Origin: Acidiferrum sp963764675
GTDB taxonomy: Bacteria > Acidobacteriota > Terriglobia > Acidiferrales > UBA7541
Assembly: GCA_963764675.1 (NCBI GenBank)
Contig: CAVXTQ010000001.1
Coordinates: 496,001 to 560,000, forward strand
Length of the DNA: 64,000 bases
Direction: 5' to 3'
Below the pieces are notes generated by a model, which was given only the letters and a program-made list of their open reading frames with translations, had not been told where the DNA came from and made no database searches. The position numbers were made by a program, and so were the translations under genes. Shown in pieces: positions 18,547 to 27,055 of the stretch; the first letter of the stretch is position 1; each line of letters opens with the position of its first letter.

Positions 18547-19179
18547 ATGCCTCCAGCGACAACTCTGATCGTCATTTGGGTTTTGTTCAGCGCTGCGCTG
18601 ATCGGTGTTCTCGTGGCGCGCCCGGGCATCACCGGAACGCGCGGCGGGAAAATTCTTGCCTTTCTCGTCTTATTTTTCCTGCCGATCCTTTGCGGTGCAA
18701 TGGGTGTTTCCAGCGAAATGGACCGGTCCAAGACGACAGCGTTCTGTTTGTCGTGTCACACAATGGAAGCGTTCGGGAAAAGCCTGTACGTGGACGACCC
18801 CGGCCATATTCCCGCGGCGCATTTTCAGAATCATCGAGTGCCACCGGAGGAGGCTTGTTATACGTGCCACACAGACTACGCGATGTTCGGCACGTTGAAA
18901 GTGAAGCTGCACGGCCTGCGGCATGTGTACATCTACTATCTAACGACTCCACCGGCCCCCGAGGACATCAAGCTTTACGAGCCTTTCAACAATCGGGAAT
19001 GTCTGCACTGCCACCTAGGCGCGCGATCGTTTGAAGAAGGCGCAGTGCATACAGCCGACCCAGCCACGCTCCCGGCGGTCAAGTCCAATAAAATTTCTTG
19101 CTTGTCGAGCGGTTGCCACGAAGTCGCGCACGACATCGGCCACCTGAAGAGCGCCAAATTCTGGAAGGAAAACAACTGA
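18547..19179 (+). CDS. NapC/NirT/CymA-like membrane tetraheme cytochrome c
   Basis: The 210-residue protein has two hydrophobic segments at the N-terminus (about residues 4-24 and 37-57) followed by a periplasmic domain with four heme sites: CLSCH, CYTCH, CLHCH and a fourth of the longer form C-LSSG-CH (CX4CH). A MDRSKTTAFC motif at the first heme fits the NapC/NirT/NrfH quinol dehydrogenase family. Members exchange electrons between the quinone pool and periplasmic cytochromes. The extra N-terminal helix and the CX4CH site are unusual for the family. Its stop overlaps the start of the next gene (TGATG). As part of this operon it is the likely inner-membrane end of the electron conduit. Confidence 0.88.
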   Translation: MPPATTLIVIWVLFSAALIGVLVARPGITGTRGGKILAFLVLFFLPILCGAMGVSSEMDRSKTTAFCLSCHTMEAFGKSLYVDDPGHIPAAHFQNHRVPPEEACYTCHTDYAMFGTLKVKLHGLRHVYIYYLTTPPAPEDIKLYEPFNNRECLHCHLGARSFEEGAVHTADPATLPAVKSNKISCLSSGCHEVAHDIGHLKSAKFWKENN

Positions 19180-19382
19180 TGGCGAGCGCGAACCCGCTGG
19201 AAAGACGCCTTCAAATCGCCGGAGCCTTCCTGATCGTCGGGCTTGTGACTGAAGCACTTTGTTTGCTGTCACCGCGGCCAATAGCCTTCGTCATCTTTGT
19301 GGCGGTTGGCGGCCTGCTGCTTTTCGCTGGAATGGCGGTCTATCTGTTTTCACTGGTCTCGATGCCCCGCGGTCAAGGCTGA
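19179..19382 (+). CDS. Small two-helix membrane protein of the cytochrome operon
   Basis: This 67-residue protein starts at the ATG that overlaps the preceding TGA, so it is translationally coupled to the tetraheme cytochrome gene. It consists of a short charged N-terminus and two membrane helices (about residues 12-31 and 36-58) joined by a Pro-Arg-Pro turn. It has no cysteines placed for heme or metal binding and no recognised family. The tight coupling suggests an accessory or assembly subunit of the quinol dehydrogenase; this is inference from position. It closes the operon, as the next gene has its own promoter. Confidence 0.7.
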   Translation: MASANPLERRLQIAGAFLIVGLVTEALCLLSPRPIAFVIFVAVGGLLLFAGMAVYLFSLVSMPRGQG

Positions 19383-19467
19383 ACATGTTTATCGATGGGC
19401 GTCTCTAAGTCGGATCGATGGCGCAGACAAATGACTCGTAATACCCCTTGGCCGCGCCCTCCGTACA

Positions 19468-19496
19468 TTGACTTGCATAGTCCGCACCCCTAAGAT
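19468..19496 (+). promoter_or_regulatory. Sigma-70-type promoter for the kinase-TPR gene
   Basis: TTGACT (19468-19473) and TAAGAT (19491-19496) are separated by 17 bp. The ATG is only 9 bp past the -10 box and has no ribosome binding site, so the transcript would be leaderless or nearly so. This separates the kinase gene from the cytochrome operon. Confidence 0.5.
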
Positions 19497-19505
19497 GACC
19501 GGGCC

Positions 19506-21740
19506 ATGTCGGAGCCTCGGTCTCTCACCGGACAAACTGTTTCTCACTATCGCGTTCAGGAAAAGCTGGGTGGCGGCGGCATGGGCGTGGTTTACCGCGC
19601 CGAGGACACCCGGCTCGACCGCAGCGTCGCCCTGAAGTTCCTTCCGGAGGACACGCCGACCGACGCGCAGACGCTCGAGCGATTCCAGCGAGAGGCGCGC
19701 GCGGCTTCAGCGTTGAACCACCCCAATATTTGCACCATTCACGACGTTGGTGAGTTCGATCGCCGGCCTTTTATTGTCATGGAGTTACTTGAAGGCCAGA
19801 CGCTAAAGCACCGCATCAGTGGCAAGCCCCTGGAGGTCGATGATATCCTCGACCTGGGTATTGAAATTGCCGATGCTCTGGCCGCTGCACATTTGAGGGG
19901 CATCGTCCACCGGGATATCAAGCCCGCAAACATTTTCATAACGCAGCGGGGACAAACCAAGATTTTGGATTTTGGCCTGGCGAAGATGACGGCGAGGCGG
20001 TCGCCGGGGGTTGCTGTCGATGCGTCCGGTCAGGCTACGCTGGCTCCCGATCCGGAGTTCCTGACGAGCCCGGGCACGGCTCTGGGCACGATGGCGTACA
20101 TGTCGCCCGAGCAGGCCTTGGGTAAGGATCTGGACGCACGCACCGATCTGTTCTCGTTTGGTTCCGTCCTCTACGAAATGGCGACAGGTAAGCTCGCCTT
20201 CCCCGGCGATACGTCCGCGGGCATTTTTGATTCCATTCTTCACGGTACGCCGAAGCCAGCAGCGGGTCTGAATTCGGCCCTGCCCGGAGAGCTGGAGCGA
20301 GTCATCAACAAAGCTCTCGAGAAAGACCGCGACCTGCGCTACCAGACCGCTTCCGAGATCAAAACCGACATGAAGCGCTTGAAGCGCGATCGCGAGTCTT
20401 CCGGCCGCGTGAGCGAAATGAAGAGGCAAACGGCCAGCGGCGAAGTAGCAGCCGTGGCCGCTTCAGAGAAATCGGTCGCCGTGCTTTACTTCGAGAATCT
20501 CAGCGTGAGCAAAGACGACGAGTATTTCCGCGATGGAATGACGGAAGACATCATCACCGAGCTGTCGAAGATCAAGGAACTGCAGGTTTTTCCGCGAGCG
20601 GCCGTTTTGGCATATCGCGACAAGCCGGTTACGGGGCCTCAGGTCGGGCGGGAACTCAACGCCGCTTGCGTGCTGAGCGGCAGCTTGCGCCGCGCCGGCA
20701 ATCGCTTGCGCATTACTGCCCAGCTTATCCGCGCCCAAACGGGCCATTCCATCTGGGCGGAACGCTACGATCGCGAGCTGAAGGACGTCTTCGAGGTGCA
20801 GGACGAGATCGCGCGCAGCATCAGCCAGGCCCTGCGCATCAAGCTTTCTCCGCAGGAAGAGAAAGCCATCGCGCGCAAGCAGACCGACAACCCTCAGGCG
20901 TACGACTACTACTTGAGGGGACGCCAGTTCTTCTATCAGTGGCGACGCAAGGGTTTTGATTTTGCCCGGCAGATGTTCGCGCGTGCCATCGTGATTGATC
21001 CTCACTATGCGCGCGCCTATGCCGGCGTGGCAGATTGCTGCTCGTTTCTGTACATGTACTGGGACAGCAACGAAGACAATCTGAACGAAGCGGAGGCTGC
21101 GAGCCGCAAAGCTTTGGAATTGGATCCAGAGCTGGCCGAAGCTCATGCCGCGCGCGGCCTGGCTTTCGCGCTCAAGAAGAACTTCGATCAGGCACAGAGA
21201 GAATTCGAGGCGGCGATCCGGCTCGATCCCAAACTCTATGAGGCTTACTACTTTTACGCGCGCACCTCATTCCAGAGAGGTGACTTGAACAAGGCTGCGG
21301 AACTCTATGAACAGGCGTCGAGGCTCAACCCCGATGATTACCAAGCGGTGAGCCTGCTTGTGGCCGTTTACCACGGGTTGGGCCGGGCAGTAGAAGCCGC
21401 GGCGACCCAGCAACGGGCGTTGCAATTGGCCGAGCGGCACACCGAAAGTCACCCGGACGATGCACGGGCTCTTTACTTGGGCGCGGGGATTCTCGCTCGC
21501 ATGGGAGACCGTGAAAAAAGTTCTGACTGGGCTCGCCGTGCACTGGCAATCGACCCGGAAGAAACCTCAATTATCTACAACGTGGCCTGCGTATACGCCC
21601 TTCTAGGCCGCACCGAAGAGGCCCTCGACTGCCTGGGAAAGGTGATGGATCAAGGAACGTTTTACAAGAACTGGGCCGCGAAAGATTCCGACCTTGACTC
21701 GCTCCGCTCCGATCCCCGCTTCCACGCCCTTCTCAGCTAG
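19506..21740 (+). CDS. Ser/Thr kinase with TolB/FlgO-like domain and TPR repeats
   Basis: The product has 744 residues in three parts. Residues 1-300 are a complete Hanks kinase: LGGGGMG loop, VALKFL lysine, GIVHRDIKPAN, DFGLAKM, YMSPEQALG. Residues about 322-455 form the TolB/FlgO-like nucleotide-free domain, with VAVLYFENLS, FRDGMTEDI and ERYDRELKDVFEVQ, common in acidobacterial adenylate-cyclase-like and kinase proteins. From about 470 to the end are TPR helices with the usual A-x-A-L-x-L-D-P pattern. No membrane segment is visible, so unlike the two kinases at 1-6 kb it looks cytoplasmic. The TPR part may recruit targets. It follows the cytochrome operon but has its own promoter; a functional link is unproven. 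Confidence 0.88.
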   Translation: MSEPRSLTGQTVSHYRVQEKLGGGGMGVVYRAEDTRLDRSVALKFLPEDTPTDAQTLERFQREARAASALNHPNICTIHDVGEFDRRPFIVMELLEGQTLKHRISGKPLEVDDILDLGIEIADALAAAHLRGIVHRDIKPANIFITQRGQTKILDFGLAKMTARRSPGVAVDASGQATLAPDPEFLTSPGTALGTMAYMSPEQALGKDLDARTDLFSFGSVLYEMATGKLAFPGDTSAGIFDSILHGTPKPAAGLNSALPGELERVINKALEKDRDLRYQTASEIKTDMKRLKRDRESSGRVSEMKRQTASGEVAAVAASEKSVAVLYFENLSVSKDDEYFRDGMTEDIITELSKIKELQVFPRAAVLAYRDKPVTGPQVGRELNAACVLSGSLRRAGNRLRITAQLIRAQTGHSIWAERYDRELKDVFEVQDEIARSISQALRIKLSPQEEKAIARKQTDNPQAYDYYLRGRQFFYQWRRKGFDFARQMFARAIVIDPHYARAYAGVADCCSFLYMYWDSNEDNLNEAEAASRKALELDPELAEAHAARGLAFALKKNFDQAQREFEAAIRLDPKLYEAYYFYARTSFQRGDLNKAAELYEQASRLNPDDYQAVSLLVAVYHGLGRAVEAAATQQRALQLAERHTESHPDDARALYLGAGILARMGDREKSSDWARRALAIDPEETSIIYNVACVYALLGRTEEALDCLGKVMDQGTFYKNWAAKDSDLDSLRSDPRFHALLS

Positions 21741-21755
21741 CGTCACTCATTTTCG

Positions 21756-22313
21756 TCATCGTTGGGATTTTTTCCCGGCCGCAACATCTGCTGCGAATTG
21801 CTGCGATAGTCCCCGAGGAACGCTCAGGGAGTCCCATTTCCCGCTCTTGGCTGTGGTGAAATGCTTGGCGGCGAAGAGAATTTGACCGATGTGGTGCGAA
21901 TAGTGCGCGATCTGCCGGTTGATCGCTTGCATCACGGAGTGCGGCTCGTTGCGGATGCTCACGGTTTTCGTCAGGTCCGCGTCGGTTAGCGGTTCGAGTG
22001 CGTCGAAGACGTACTTCCATCCGGCTCCCCACACTGCCATGAGCTCCGCGCGATTCTTCGGTGCGTCTTCGAATTCGGAATCACGGTTGCGGTCCGGCTT
22101 TTCACCGTCGGTCGTCAGAAAATTTCTCCAGCGCGACCTCATGTTCCCGCTCATGTGCTTCACGATGATGGCGATCGAGTTGGACTCGGGATCGAGTTTG
22201 GCAAACAGGCCCTCATCAGGGCATTGTTCCATGGCTCGTTCGCCGAGCCGTTTGTAATAACGAAACAGATCAATGGAGTCCATCAAGTAAGAATTAGTCA
22301 GGCGATGTGGCAT
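21756..22313 (-). CDS. DinB-superfamily protein (DUF1572-like)
   Basis: This 185-residue all-helical protein carries the spaced histidines of the DinB four-helix-bundle fold: a VKHMSGN histidine in the first half and HYSHHIGQ near residue 130. Such proteins bind a divalent metal and often act as thiol-dependent transferases or hydrolases; the substrate is unknown. I placed the start at the ATG at 22313 (MPHRLTN). A second ATG ten codons later is also possible, and neither has a clear ribosome binding site. It is divergent from a second DinB-like gene at 22489. Confidence 0.8.
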   Translation of the reverse strand: MPHRLTNSYLMDSIDLFRYYKRLGERAMEQCPDEGLFAKLDPESNSIAIIVKHMSGNMRSRWRNFLTTDGEKPDRNRDSEFEDAPKNRAELMAVWGAGWKYVFDALEPLTDADLTKTVSIRNEPHSVMQAINRQIAHYSHHIGQILFAAKHFTTAKSGKWDSLSVPRGLSQQFAADVAAGKKSQR

Positions 22314-22416
22314 GGACAAATTCTGCGCTCGCGAACGGCTCGCTGCAAGAAGCTTGCGCGGCAATGAGCGGAGAGAGCAGGGAATTGACTGGAAACGGAG
22401 GCGGCGCGAAAAGGGC

Positions 22417-22446
22417 TTGACAATTCGCTTTTTGTTCGCCTATGAT
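22417..22446 (+). promoter_or_regulatory. Strong sigma-70-type promoter for the DinB-like gene
   Basis: A perfect TTGACA (22417-22422) and TATGAT (22441-22446) are separated by 18 bp, 42 bp before the ATG at 22489. This also rules out the longer reading of that gene, which would put the promoter inside the coding region. Confidence 0.6.
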
Positions 22447-22488
22447 TCGCGTCGCGTTAGTCCATACTTCGCTCTCGGAGGGGAAACC

Positions 22489-23013
22489 ATGACCATCGGC
22501 CAATCGATGCTGCCTGAGTTCGATCAAGAAATGCAGAATACCCGCAAGACGCTCGAGCGCGTTCCCGACGACAAATGGAACTGGAAGCCTCACGACAAGT
22601 CCGGTACCGTCGGATGGCTTGCCGGCCACATCGCCACGCTTCCCGGATGGACCACGATGACCATCAGCACCGAGCAATTGGATTACGCTCCGGTTAACGG
22701 ACCTGCGTATGAGCCGCCAAAGATCGAAAATCGCAAAGATCTTCTCGCCGTTTTCGACAAGGAGTCCGCGGAGGCCCGCGCGGCGCTCGCCGCCGCCAGC
22801 GATCAGGATCTGATGAAGGGCTGGACGCTTCTCGCCGGAGGCCAGACCATTTTCACCATGCCGCGCATTGCCTGCATCCGCGGCATGGTAATGAACCACC
22901 TCATCCATCATCGCGCGCAGCTCGGCGTCTACTTCCGTCTGCTTGACGTGCCGGTGCCGGGTCTATATGGACCCAGCGCGGACGAGGGCCAGCCGAACGC
23001 AGCCAACGCATAG
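22489..23013 (+). CDS. DinB-superfamily metal-binding protein
   Basis: The gene encodes a 174-residue DinB-like protein. Metal-ligand histidines are visible in WLAGHIATLP and in HLIHHRAQLGVY, matching the bundle's three-histidine site. The start at 22489 is well supported: GGAGGGG lies just upstream and a strong promoter lies 42 bp before it. The C-terminal ~20 residues are polar and probably unstructured. Family knowledge suggests a stress-related or thiol-cofactor enzyme; nothing in the context narrows the substrate. A REP-like palindrome follows the stop. Confidence 0.83.
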   Translation: MTIGQSMLPEFDQEMQNTRKTLERVPDDKWNWKPHDKSGTVGWLAGHIATLPGWTTMTISTEQLDYAPVNGPAYEPPKIENRKDLLAVFDKESAEARAALAAASDQDLMKGWTLLAGGQTIFTMPRIACIRGMVMNHLIHHRAQLGVYFRLLDVPVPGLYGPSADEGQPNAANA

Positions 23014-23034
23014 GCAACGTCGTCTTCGTCGTAG

Positions 23035-23052
23035 GGCGGGGCTTGCCCCGCC
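23035..23052. repeat. REP-like palindrome, GGCGGGGC family
   Basis: GGCGGGGC-TT-GCCCCGCC lies between the DinB-like gene and the thiolase. A variant is at 50938-50957. It could serve as a terminator hairpin, though no T-run follows. Confidence 0.55.
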
Positions 23053-23123
23053 CAGCCTAAGCTCTTGCTTCGGCTAAGGTGTTGTGTCTCCCTGACACCC
23101 GGGCACGTTTCCACGGCATCTCG

Positions 23124-23129
23124 TATAAT
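23124..23129 (+). promoter_or_regulatory. Consensus -10 box of the thiolase gene
   Basis: A perfect TATAAT lies 23 bp before the ATG at 23153, with a GGAGGT ribosome binding site in between. No convincing -35 box is visible at 16-18 bp. Confidence 0.45.
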
Positions 23130-23152
23130 GGTATTTCGCCTGGAGGTACGCC

Positions 23153-24337
23153 ATGGAAACTCCTGTCATTCTTTCGGCTGTCCGCACCCCCATCGGAAAA
23201 TTTCAAGGTGGCTTGGCGAGCTTCTCTGCTCCCGAGTTGGGCGGGAAGATCGTCGCGGAAGCTATCCGCCGCGCCGGCCTGGACGCCAAACAAATCGATG
23301 AAGCGATTCTCGGCAACGTGGTGCAGGCCGGGCTAGGCCAAAACCCCGCCCGCCAAGCGGCCCTGAAGGGCGGCTGCGATCCACGCGTCGCAGCGATGAC
23401 CATCAACAAAGTGTGCGGCTCCGGGTTAAAGGCGGTCGCCCTAGCGGCGCAAGCCGTGCAGCTGGGTGAATCGGAAATCGTCGTCGCGGGGGGCATGGAG
23501 TCGATGTCCAACTGCCCATATCTGCTGCCGCAGGCGCGCACCGGCTATCGCTTGGGCGACGGCAAAATCATCGACTCGATGATTCACGACGGGTTGTGGG
23601 ATGCGTACGAAGACTTCCACATGGGTATGACCGGAGAACTCGTCGCCGAAAAATATAGCATCACGCGCGAGGAGCAGGATCGCTTCGCCGTCGAGAGCCA
23701 TCAGAAGGCGGTTCGCGCGCGCAAGTCGTGCTTCTTCGAGGCGCAAATCCTGCCGATCGAAGTGCCGCAAAAGAAGGGCGAGCCGGTGGTGATCAAATAC
23801 GACGAATCGCCGCGCGAAGATACATCGCTAGAAGTGCTTGCCAGGCTGAAGCCGGCGTTCAAGAAAGACGGCACCGTAACCGCGGGCAACGCTCCGGGAA
23901 CGAACGACGGCGCCGCGGCGCTGGTCGTGACCAGCGAGCGCAATGCGCAACGTCTTGGCAAACAGCCGATTGCGCGCATCGTGGCCCAAGCCGTGAGCGG
24001 CGTCGAGCCGAAGTGGGTGATGATGGCGCCGGTCAAAGCCGTCGAAAAGCTTCTGGCCAAGACCGGTTGGGATCGCGACAAAGACGTGGACCTGATCGAG
24101 CTCAACGAGGCGTTCGCGGTCGCGGCGATCGCGGTGACCCGCCAACTGAAGCTCAAGCCCGAGAAGGTGAATGTCAACGGCGGCGCCGTGGCCCTGGGCC
24201 ATCCGATTGGCGCGAGCGGCGCGCGCATCCTTGTCACGCTATTGTACGAGTTGCACCGCCGCAACCTCCGGCGCGGCATCGCGGCGCTCTGCCTCGGCGG
24301 CGGCAACGCCGTAGCACTGGCCGTAGAGCGCTACTAG
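23153..24337 (+). CDS. Acetyl-CoA C-acetyltransferase (thiolase)
   Basis: This 394-residue protein is full length for a class II (biosynthetic-type) thiolase. The acyl-accepting cysteine is C88 in INKVCGSGLKA, the catalytic histidine is H350 in GHPIGASG, and the second cysteine is C380 in CLGGGNA. It joins two acetyl-CoA molecules into acetoacetyl-CoA or runs the reverse thiolysis. A 3-hydroxyacyl-CoA dehydrogenase gene lies about 4 kb downstream on the same strand, so the two may serve butanoate/fatty acid or hydroxybutyrate metabolism, although other genes intervene. The GGAGGT ribosome binding site fixes the start. The gene for a zinc-ribbon protein starts 2 bp after its stop. Confidence 0.95.
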   Translation: METPVILSAVRTPIGKFQGGLASFSAPELGGKIVAEAIRRAGLDAKQIDEAILGNVVQAGLGQNPARQAALKGGCDPRVAAMTINKVCGSGLKAVALAAQAVQLGESEIVVAGGMESMSNCPYLLPQARTGYRLGDGKIIDSMIHDGLWDAYEDFHMGMTGELVAEKYSITREEQDRFAVESHQKAVRARKSCFFEAQILPIEVPQKKGEPVVIKYDESPREDTSLEVLARLKPAFKKDGTVTAGNAPGTNDGAAALVVTSERNAQRLGKQPIARIVAQAVSGVEPKWVMMAPVKAVEKLLAKTGWDRDKDVDLIELNEAFAVAAIAVTRQLKLKPEKVNVNGGAVALGHPIGASGARILVTLLYELHRRNLRRGIAALCLGGGNAVALAVERY

Positions 24338-24339
24338 CG

Positions 24340-24960
24340 ATGAAATACTGTCCGCTATGCGACGCGGAATACGCCGCGAGTCACACGCACTGCACGGTCT
24401 GCGGTGTCGACCTCGTCCCTGAAGAACTACGTGGACGCCCGCTGGATGAGCGTCAGCGCAAGGAACGCATTGTCGTCATCTGGCGCGGCGGCGATCCAGT
24501 GGCGGTCAGCGAAGTCATCAATACGCTGCGCGAGGCGGGCATTCGGCATCACGTTCAGCCGACCAACGAGCACCTGGTTTTTGAGCTGGGCATGCCGCGT
24601 CCGAAGTACGCGGTGCGCGTCTTTGCTTCCGATGCCGCAACGGCAAAGGAACTTGTCGCGGATATCCGCGAAGCTCCTCCGTTTGCCCTGAGCGAAACAA
24701 CCGAGGTCGAAATGGAATCGGAGACTGCGCCGCGTTATCGCCGTCATGCGTGGAGCCGCGTTGCAGCGACGGCGGAGATCTGGACCGGGGAAGATTCCGC
24801 CCTCGCCGAGCTTCTCGAAGCTTGTCTCTACGAAAACGAAATCGGTGTGCGCCGCGAAGGCACCGGGCCGGGCCCTCTTCGTTTGCTGGTCATGCCGGCG
24901 GACGAAATTTCCGCGCGAGAAATCATCCGCGAAATCCGTGATGCCGCCCCGCCGGCGTAA
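24340..24960 (+). CDS. Zinc-ribbon protein with two DUF2007-like repeats
   Basis: The 206-residue protein begins with a zinc ribbon (YCPLC at residues 3-7 and CTVCG near 18-22). Two copies of a small alpha/beta unit follow: one opens VVIWRGGDP near residue 45, the second opens AEIWTGED near residue 147. Each copy ends with an amphipathic helix (AKELVADIRE, AREIIREIRD). This resembles the DUF2007 'putative signal-transducing protein' fold. The start ATG at 24340 lies 2 bp past the thiolase stop, suggesting co-transcription. A damaged paralogue of the two-repeat part lies at 27056-27630. The function is unknown. Confidence 0.75.
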   Translation: MKYCPLCDAEYAASHTHCTVCGVDLVPEELRGRPLDERQRKERIVVIWRGGDPVAVSEVINTLREAGIRHHVQPTNEHLVFELGMPRPKYAVRVFASDAATAKELVADIREAPPFALSETTEVEMESETAPRYRRHAWSRVAATAEIWTGEDSALAELLEACLYENEIGVRREGTGPGPLRLLVMPADEISAREIIREIRDAAPPA

Positions 24961-24983
24961 GCGCGCCAAATGTTCGCCGCAAA

Positions 24984-26174
24984 CTAGCTCGGTTCCTGTG
25001 CCACCCCTTCGGGACGCGCAGCTCCCGCCAAATCCTGCGCGCAATACGGGCAATACTTATCACTCTCCGTAACTTCCTGCTGGCACTGCGGGCAAGACGG
25101 ATGCAGGTTGCATTTGCAGTTCGGGCAAAAATTATACCGGGCGTTCACGGTCGCTGCACACTTCGGGCAATTAAAGGGAAGCGGCTGACGCATCAAGAAA
25201 TAAATAATAAATCCCACCGCGAAATAAGCCGGCCAAAGAACAATCACCAGAAACGTCCACAGACCCGGAATTCATCCCCGGCGTTTCGCATCGCGATTCA
25301 CGTATCCAACCAGGAAAATGAAGAACGCGAGAAAAACGAGACCGCAGTCACAATCCCCGCCAGACCAAAAGATTGCGCCACCGGATGGCCCCTGAGTTCC
25401 GGCGGGAAACATGTCGCCGTCATGTAGCGCTGGATTCAGGTTCACGGTAACTGCGATACCAACGGCGATGAGATACAGAACGACCACCAGTGCCGACCAG
25501 CCACCGCGGCACGAGCTTGAACTCCTCCCAAAAGCGCAGCCCTTCTCACGCTTCCTCCGGAAACGGATCAGCCGCTTCCGCTCGCTCCAGGATGTATCAC
25601 TCACCCGTTGTGGATACTCCGCCATTTTCGCTTTCTCCCAATCTGCCACTCGCTGTTCACTCAGCTTGCTGGTTCGTCGTTCACGCCGCGTTGTCCAATA
25701 TTTCGTGTCGCATCGCCGCTGGCCCGCGTTCTCCATCAGCAAAATCGCCGCCGCCACAATCGCCGGGAGCGCCCACCAGACGCCGAATCCCATCTTCCAG
25801 ACCAACTCCGGCAGCCCGGCGCGATGCCCAATCCACTCCAGCCCGCGCCACACATACGGCGCCGTTGCCGCGCCCGCCACCCAGGAGGCGCCGCACATCA
25901 TCCACACCAGCCGCCAGCGCGGCTCGCGCGCTTGCAATTCTTGCGCGCGCAACCTCACCGAAATTGCGTGCGGCCGCCAGTTCCCGCGGAATCGGAACAC
26001 GTACCGTTCGCAGCGAACTCAACGCCTGCTGCGTCGCATTCGCGCTTGCTCGAGCATGCGCGCAATCGTGTAAATGCTGGCCCAGCCACTCTTACTCCGG
26101 TCGCCGAGATCCCTTCGACGCGCTCTTTCGCGATCAGCATTTCCGCAGCGCGTGCATGTCGTTGTCGTGTGTCA
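24984..26174 (-). CDS. Membrane protein with PLDc_N-like segment and zinc ribbons, frameshifted
   Basis: Several frames must be joined to read this gene. It opens at an ATG that overlaps the TGA of the upstream sigma factor gene. The middle frame gives membrane segments (WWALPAIVAAAILLM, ALVVVLYLIAVGIAVTVN) and then FIFLVGYVNRDAKRRG, typical of the PLDc_N membrane module. The last frame gives IVLWPAYFAVGFIIYFL, followed by four CPxC-type knuckles forming two zinc ribbons. Near 25265-25275 a lost base and an extra G explain the break (RRGMNSGLWTFL is restored). At least two more breaks lie further upstream, and the N-terminal frame cannot be fixed with certainty. Overlap with the sigma factor gene suggests co-expression, so an anti-sigma role is possible but unproven. 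Confidence 0.6.
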
Positions 26175-26737
26175 TGCCGCACCCCCCGCCAGCAATCCCT
26201 TCAGCGCATCCAATCCACGATACAGCCGCGACTTCACCGTCGAAATCGGCGTCGCTTGAATTTGCGCGATCTCGTCCAACTGCATCTCTTCCTGAAATCG
26301 CAGCAGCAAAACTTCGCGATAGGCCGCCGGCAATTGCTCCAGCGAAGCTTGCACTTGTCTTTTGCGTCTCCCCTGCAAAAACAGATGCAGCGGAGATTCG
26401 GCTTTCTCGTCGACGATCTCAAAACCTTTGCCTTCTTCAGGATCCATCATCGCATCCAGGCTTTGCGTTTTCCTCTGCCGCCGCCAATCGATCACCAGGT
26501 TCCGCGCGATGGTAAACAGCCACGCTTCAAACTTGAACTTCCCGTCGTATTGGTGCCCGCGTTCCAACACCCGGATCCAGGTCTCCTGAAAAAAATCCTC
26601 CGCCCGCTCCGTGATTTCCGGTGATGTACAGCAAATAGCGAAACAAGCGATACTGATACTGCTCGATCAAGCCGATCGAGCAATTCGGGATCGCGCTGCC
26701 GCAAGCCCTGCGCCAGAGTCTTCTTTTCGTCGGCCAT
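26172..26737 (-). CDS. ECF-type RNA polymerase sigma factor, frameshifted
   Basis: From the ATG at 26737 the frame gives MADEKKTLAQGL and LLDRL. Another frame gives a region-2 start (IEQYQYRLFRYLLYITG). A third gives AEDFFQETWIRVLERG, FEAWLFTIARNLVIDWRR and the region-4 helix-turn-helix LPAAYREVLLLRFQEE, with ISTVKSRLYRGL. One base change near 26668 and one near 26620 join them into a normal ECF sigma factor of about 188 residues. Its stop overlaps the start of the next gene (ATGA), which encodes a membrane protein that could be its regulator. The family call is firm, and the frame changes look like sequence errors. Confidence 0.82.
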
Positions 26738-27055
26738 CAGTGTCGAGAAAAGAAACGTCGACCGGGCAGCCAGCACCGATTGTCTGCTCCCGACCCGCAA
26801 AGAGCCGGCTGCGCGATCCGCCCAGCCGGCCGGGTACCACTTATAATGGCGGCGCTCATTCTAGTAGGTATACGCGAGAGCGAGGAAAAAAGACGCAGAC
26901 CGCTTGACGCCTTGCAAGCCCCGGTCGTGGAAAGACTCACGCACTGGGAGCGGGCGACGCTGCGTGGCTGCGACCAGCCGCAGCCCACATGGCGAGCCCA
27001 CATCCAACGTAGTAGACTCACAGTGCGCTCAGATAGTACAGTAATGGAGGAACTC
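26738..27055. other. Intergenic region between sigma factor and DUF2007-like gene
   Basis: No gene is supported here. A TATAAT at 26842-26847 stands alone without a matching -35 box. A GGAGG ribosome binding site for the next gene lies just before 27056. Confidence 0.5.

Noticed and set aside
22312..22488. N-terminal extension of the second DinB-like gene
   Set aside because: A strong promoter (22417-22446) and GGAGGGG ribosome binding site lie inside it, so the ATG at 22489 is the start.
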